32,813 bases of DNA from Vreelandella aquamarina. Lineage in GTDB: Bacteria; Pseudomonadota; Gammaproteobacteria; Pseudomonadales; Halomonadaceae. The stretch is from positions 1 to 32,813 of the forward strand of contig NZ_FODB01000047.1 of the NCBI RefSeq assembly GCF_900110265.1. Reading direction: 5' to 3'. Within the stretch, counting starts at the first letter, position 1, and every line of letters starts with the position of its first letter. Made by a program: the position numbers and the translations under genes. Positions 29,704-32,813 of the stretch are shown in pieces. The notes under the pieces are model-generated. The model searched no databases. It was given only the letters and a program-made list of their open reading frames with translations, and was not told the DNA's origin.

Positions 29704-30645
29704 TCAGTGATGTTTAGGCAGTGATTCCCATAGTTCAATCGCGGCTGCGAGATCCTCCAGGGAGGCCCCTACCGATTTAAACAGCGTGATAGCGTCTTTA
29801 TCCGAGCGCCCAGGTTTAGCACCGGTTAACACCTCAGCAAGCTCCGCTTGGATGTGCTCAAACTGGAACTCACCCTCATCAATCGCTTGCAGAATATCTC
29901 CTGCCTCACCTTTTGCACCGGCGTAGGTATCCACAAATACTTGTGAGCGACGCAAGCAAAGCGCATCGGTTTCTCGCATTTGCGGCCGAAACGCGCCAAT
30001 TAAATCGACGTGAGTTCCGGGGGTTAGCCACTCCCCTTTGATGATGGGTTGGGTGGAGAGCGTCACGCAACTGACAATATCTGCCTCCGCCACGGCGGCG
30101 GGTAATGCTTCTACTACTTGGGTATCAAAACGGCTTGCGTACTCCTCAGCAATCTCCGTTGCCTTGCTGGGGTTACGTCCCCAGATCAGCACGCGCTTGA
30201 TCGGCCGCACGCTGGCGTGGGCTTCGATCACCATAGGGGCCAGCTTGCCTGTGCCCACGACCAACAGCGTTTCGGCGTCTTCATTGGCTAACGCTTGGGC
30301 GGCCAGCGCAGAGGCAGCGGCGGTACGGCGGCGGGTTAATTCACTGCCATCGATACAGGCCAGCGGCTGGCCGTGCTTGCCTTCACTGAGCAGGTAAAGC
30401 CCGGAAATAGCGGGAATACCGTGCTCGGCGTTTTGCGGAAACACGTTGACCATTTTCACACCAATATAGCCAGCGGCTTCCCAGGCGGGCATCAGCAGCA
30501 TGGTGGCTTCACCATCTGGCCGGTACATGGCGTGATGGTGGCGAGGAGGCGACTCTACCCCGTTCACAAAGGTGTGCCGTAAGCGGTCAATGACTCCCTG
30601 CCAAGTTAAGTATTGCGCGACTTCCGCTGCCGAGACGACCTGCAT
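29704..30645 (-). CDS. Ornithine cyclodeaminase/mu-crystallin family enzyme
   Basis: The 313-residue protein has the family layout: a dimerisation half with PPRHHHAMYRPDGEATMLLM and IGVKMVNVFPQNAEHGIPAI, and a Rossmann half with ETLLVVGTGKLAPMVIEAHA and VLIWGRNPSKATEIAEEYAS. The family includes ornithine cyclodeaminases, alanine dehydrogenases, pyrroline-2-carboxylate reductases and enzymes of ectoine and opine breakdown. The nucleotide loop is GTGKLA where GTGAQA is common, so the cofactor preference may differ. It starts one base after the ridA stop. Its partnership with RidA fits a reaction that yields reactive imines. Confidence 0.85.
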   Translation of the reverse strand: MQVVSAAEVAQYLTWQGVIDRLRHTFVNGVESPPRHHHAMYRPDGEATMLLMPAWEAAGYIGVKMVNVFPQNAEHGIPAISGLYLLSEGKHGQPLACIDGSELTRRRTAAASALAAQALANEDAETLLVVGTGKLAPMVIEAHASVRPIKRVLIWGRNPSKATEIAEEYASRFDTQVVEALPAAVAEADIVSCVTLSTQPIIKGEWLTPGTHVDLIGAFRPQMRETDALCLRRSQVFVDTYAGAKGEAGDILQAIDEGEFQFEHIQAELAEVLTGAKPGRSDKDAITLFKSVGASLEDLAAAIELWESLPKHH

Positions 30646-30646
30646 A

Positions 30647-31003
30647 TCAAGCCTCCAGCAGCGCAGCGATGACCATGATTTCCACCTTCCACTCAGGCTT
30701 GGCCAGCTTGGCTTCCACGGCGGCGCGCACCGGCGGGCGGCCAGGCACTACCCAGGCATCCCAAGCTTGGTTCATTTGATCGAACTCCGCCATGCTGGTG
30801 ACCCACACTTGAGCAGAAATTAGGTGCTCTTTGGATGTCCCCGCTTGCACCAGCAGTTGGTCGATACGTGCAAGCACTTGCTCGGTTTGCCCACGCATAT
30901 CGGCGGTGGTATCCGTTGGCACTTGGCCTGCGAGGTATACCGTGCCGTTATGAATCGCCACTTGGCTCATGCGAGTATTGCTGTCTTGATAGGTCACGCC
31001 CAT
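30647..31003 (-). CDS. ridA: RidA/YjgF-family imine deaminase (copy 1)
   Basis: The 118-residue protein has the RidA pattern: GTVYLAGQVPTDTTADMRGQ, the middle helix TEQVLARIDQLLVQAGTSKE, and a final block with GRPPVRAAVEAKLAKPEWKV that carries the imine-binding arginine. RidA speeds hydrolysis of 2-imino acids made by PLP or flavin enzymes. GGAGAG precedes the ATG. The next gene, of the ornithine cyclodeaminase family, starts one base after its stop. It is about 84% identical (my count) to the copy at 32003. Confidence 0.92.
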   Translation of the reverse strand: MGVTYQDSNTRMSQVAIHNGTVYLAGQVPTDTTADMRGQTEQVLARIDQLLVQAGTSKEHLISAQVWVTSMAEFDQMNQAWDAWVVPGRPPVRAAVEAKLAKPEWKVEIMVIAALLEA

Positions 31004-31066
31004 GGGGTCTCTCCAAGGAAGGTGGGGATCCTCTTGAGACTACGACGATGCAAAAGGGTGTGCTTG

Positions 31067-31079
31067 CCCGAAACTCGGG
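31067..31079. other. Small hairpin in the ridA-1 upstream region
   Basis: CCCGA, loop AAC, TCGGG form a 5-bp stem within the 116-base gap between the AraC-type regulator and ridA copy 1. There is no T-run. It may be a short terminator remnant or a regulatory element; function not evident. Confidence 0.3.
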
Positions 31080-31119
31080 TAAATTTGCCCGCAAGTCAGG
31101 CAGGCGGCGTGTTCAGGCG

Positions 31120-31887
31120 TTATCTGTCAGAAGAGGGGGAAATCTCAAAGTAACGACGATAGGCGCGGGAGAAGCTGCCTTGGTCGCGAAAGCCCACCAG
31201 CATGGCAATGTGGCCAAGACTCAGCGCGCTATGGCGAACCATCGTGCGCGCATGATCTAACCGCCTGCGCTGTACATAGGCCAGCGGCGTCACCCCGGTT
31301 AATTCACGAAAGCAGCTATAAAAGTGCCCAGGGCTTAATGCACACAGGGCCGCTAGCTGCTCAACGCGCACTTCATCCGCCAAATGTTGGTCTAGCCAGG
31401 CATCCAACCGCTCTAGATCAAGCCGCTCACTGATACAGCGCACCCCGAGCTGGTCGGCCGTCTGTTTTGGCGCGTCTTGCAGGTACATATAGAGCGCCCG
31501 CAGTAGCAACACAGCGATCTCATTTTGCAGTGCTGGGCATTGGTCAAGCTGATGCGCAAGCGCATGGGTGAGCTGATTTAAAGCAGGTGGAACGGTAAAG
31601 AAACGCGGCTTATCGAATAAGCGCTCAATCTCACTACCCTTTTCCAAGGTGGCTAAGTGCTGCACAGGGATATCCAGCACCAGCGTTCGATTGCTGCCAT
31701 CGCCTTGATACTCGTGATGGCGCGACGAAGGGATCAAACAGCCACGGCGAGCGGTGACCCGCCCCCCTTGGCCTTCCATGGCAAGCTCGGTAACGCCACA
31801 CGTCGCCAGGATTAGCTGGTGGAAATCGTGGGAGTGCGCCACCTGCTCTGGGGCCAAATTGCGGCTATGCAGCTCAAACTGGGCCAT
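31120..31887 (-). CDS. AraC-family transcriptional regulator
   Basis: From the ATG at 31887 the product has 255 residues: an N-terminal cupin-like sensing domain with VAHSHDFHQLILATCGVTEL and ARRGCLIPSSRHHEYQGDG, and a C-terminal double helix-turn-helix with VEQLAALCALSPGHFYSCFR, TPLAYVQRRRLDHARTMV and SLGHIAMLVGFRDQGSFSRA. This layout is an activator responding to a small ligand. I prefer the internal start because the longer frame (from 32025) would overlap the upstream ridA gene and adds residues unlike a cupin domain; the ribosome-binding site is weak, so this is not certain. It probably controls the ridA-OCD-TRAP operon just downstream. Confidence 0.88.
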   Translation of the reverse strand: MAQFELHSRNLAPEQVAHSHDFHQLILATCGVTELAMEGQGGRVTARRGCLIPSSRHHEYQGDGSNRTLVLDIPVQHLATLEKGSEIERLFDKPRFFTVPPALNQLTHALAHQLDQCPALQNEIAVLLLRALYMYLQDAPKQTADQLGVRCISERLDLERLDAWLDQHLADEVRVEQLAALCALSPGHFYSCFRELTGVTPLAYVQRRRLDHARTMVRHSALSLGHIAMLVGFRDQGSFSRAYRRYFEISPSSDR

Positions 31888-32002
31888 AAACTTACCACTG
31901 GGTTGGTTCTCAACAAGAGCCTTTACTATACGGCGATGCCCTATTGAAAAGCGAGGGTGCGTTAACGTTTCATTAACGCACCCCGCAACAGCCAGTAACC
32001 GC

Positions 32003-32359
32003 TTAGGCGTCAGGCAGTGCGGCAATCACCATAATTTCCACTTTCCACTCAGGCTTGGCCAGCTTGGCTTCCAGAGCGGCGCGCACTGGCGGGCGACCCG
32101 GCACCACCCAGGCTTCCCACACTTCGTTCATTTCCGCGAACTCGGCCATGTCGGTCACCCACACCTGAGCAGAAATCAGGTGCTCTTTAGAGGTACCTGC
32201 CTGCGCCAGCAGCTCATCAATACGCGCCAACACCTGCTCGGTTTGGCCACGCATACCCACCGTGGCATCGGCTGGCACTTGGCCCGCAAGGTAAACCGTT
32301 CCGTTATGAACAGCCACTTGGCTCATACGTGCATTGCTTTCGTGATAGGTCACGCCCAT
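32003..32359 (-). CDS. ridA: RidA/YjgF-family imine deaminase (copy 2)
   Basis: From the ATG at 32359, with GGAGA seven bases upstream, the product has 118 residues, starts MGVTYHESNARMSQV and ends IMVIAALPDA. It has the same arginine-bearing GRPPVRAALEAKLAKPEWKV block as copy 1 and is nearly the same throughout, so one arose by a duplication with the araC gene now between them. It is followed on the same strand by the AraC-type regulator after 115 bases. An upstream extension of the frame to 32422 lacks a ribosome-binding site and is not shared by copy 1. Confidence 0.92.
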   Translation of the reverse strand: MGVTYHESNARMSQVAVHNGTVYLAGQVPADATVGMRGQTEQVLARIDELLAQAGTSKEHLISAQVWVTDMAEFAEMNEVWEAWVVPGRPPVRAALEAKLAKPEWKVEIMVIAALPDA

Positions 32360-32422
32360 GGGGTTGTCTCCGTTAAAGTTACGTTTTATATGACATTGAT
32401 GGCACGGCACCATTTTTACCAC

Positions 32423-32445
32423 GAGATATGTTTAACGGATATCTC
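32423..32445. promoter_or_regulatory. Inverted repeat upstream of ridA copy 2
   Basis: GAGATAT (32423-32429) and ATATCTC (32439-32445) form a perfect 7-bp inverted repeat with a 9-base centre, located 64 bases upstream of the ridA-2 ATG and just outside the IS630 end. It may be an operator; the protein that binds it is unknown. Confidence 0.4.
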
Positions 32446-32455
32446 TAAACAACAG

Positions 32456-32813
32456 GCATAAAAAAAGGGCCTAAGTGCCTATTCAAAATTAATCGCGCAC
32501 TCAGTGCCGTAGCCATCGAGTAGCCGGTGTACCTCATCACAGAGGTTATCAAACGAAAGATACGCACTCAGCGGCAGCCATGCATACTTCATCTGCCGCC
32601 ACAGAATCTCAATCAGATTCAGCTCCGGCGAGTAAGCCGATAAGTAGACCAGATGAACACGATGCGACATCCACTCGAGTATTTTCCGCCTGAAGGCCTT
32701 GGAGCGATGCATGCTGGCATTGTCGAGCACCACCACGGCGAAGGTGTCGGGGTCTTTCTGGGCTACAAAATGGTCAAACGCGTCGATGACCGTATCGGTG
32801 GTCACGGACTCGG
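32456..32813 (-). mobile_element. IS630-family insertion sequence, 3' end
   Basis: The transposase reads off the right edge and its 3' end lies at 32479. Past the stop, TAGGCACTTAGGCCC and a run of seven T (minus strand) look like the terminal part of the element with a possible weak terminator. The outer boundary near 32456-32460, next to a TA dinucleotide, is an estimate; the other end lies outside the window. Confidence 0.55.
32479..32813 (-). CDS. IS630-family transposase, C-terminal part
   Basis: The open frame is already running at the right edge (…ESVTTDTVIDAF) and ends at 32479, giving the last 111 or so codons. It contains the DDE_3 catalytic landmarks: AVVVLDNASMHRSKAF with the second Asp, and HLVYLSAYSPELNLIEILWR with the final Glu (the SPELNxIE motif), then QMKYAWLPLSAYLSF and a stop. 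IS630 elements insert at TA and move by a Tc1/mariner-like mechanism. A start at the internal GTG (32805) is possible in principle, but the gene clearly continues beyond the window. Confidence 0.92.
   Translation of the reverse strand, partial: ESVTTDTVIDAFDHFVAQKDPDTFAVVVLDNASMHRSKAFRRKILEWMSHRVHLVYLSAYSPELNLIEILWRQMKYAWLPLSAYLSFDNLCDEVHRLLDGYGTECAINFE

Noticed and set aside
26659..30645. An ectoine degradation cluster of the doe/eut type
   Set aside because: An OCD-family enzyme, TRAP transporter and amidohydrolases resemble parts of it, but ectoine hydrolase (doeA) and the DoeB-type deacetylase are not seen in the window.
31888..32025. Longer start for the AraC-type regulator
   Set aside because: The extension would overlap the ridA copy 2 coding end and lacks a ribosome-binding site; homology to cupin-type AraC proteins begins at 31887.

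Overview
The window looks like chromosomal DNA from a moderately halophilic gammaproteobacterium of the Halomonas/Vreelandella type. This is inferred from the high G+C content, the Sec-exported TRAP and ABC binding proteins, the acetylpolyamine-amidohydrolase-like enzymes and the style of the integron sites; no rRNA or other taxonomic marker is present. I see no tRNA, rRNA or CRISPR array.

Region 1 (1-2,500) is a decayed flank. It holds the N-terminal end of a TnpB (IS200/IS605-type) gene cut by the window edge, and an aspartate/glutamate racemase remnant that has lost both its catalytic-cysteine segment and its C-terminus. It also holds a small orphan membrane protein, an intact DsbA/FrnE-like oxidoreductase and a ribonuclease Z gene cut to about a third of its length.

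Region 2 (about 2,465-7,220) is an array of toxin-antitoxin modules separated by integron attC sites, with no integrase in the window (a CALIN-like cluster). It holds ccdAB, two Phd/RelE-ParE pairs, brnTA, two higBA pairs and a 98-residue orphan protein whose C-terminus resembles the SSB tail. The pairing geometry of the best-preserved attC sites places the array on the minus strand. Most TA modules carry their own promoter with a palindromic operator, and in three of them the predicted transcription start falls on or next to the toxin ATG.

Region 3 (7,386-13,808, minus strand) is a translationally coupled four-gene SMC-like operon of the Wadjet/JetABCD (MksBEFG) anti-plasmid type. Its order is SMC ATPase, kite subunit, kleisin, Toprim-type nuclease. 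It lies directly upstream of the TA array and reads in the same direction. Regions 2 and 3 together look like a defence and stability island.

Region 4 (13,912-30,645) is catabolic and contains three histone-deacetylase-superfamily amidohydrolases. A GntR/FCD regulator and deacetylase 1 diverge from a peptide/opine-type ABC transporter (binding protein, two permeases, fused double ATPase), an FAD-linked 2-hydroxyacid dehydrogenase and a HisC-like aminotransferase. Converging on these from the right is an operon-like series: RidA, an ornithine-cyclodeaminase/mu-crystallin-family enzyme, TRAP transporter (DctP, DctQ, DctM), deacetylases 3 and 2, and a class IV aminotransferase. Together they suggest uptake of N-acylated amines or amino acids, deacylation, then transamination or imine chemistry. 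The substrate cannot be read from sequence.

Region 5 (30,647-32,813) has two close RidA paralogues flanking an AraC-family regulator, then the 3' part of an IS630-family transposase running off the right edge.
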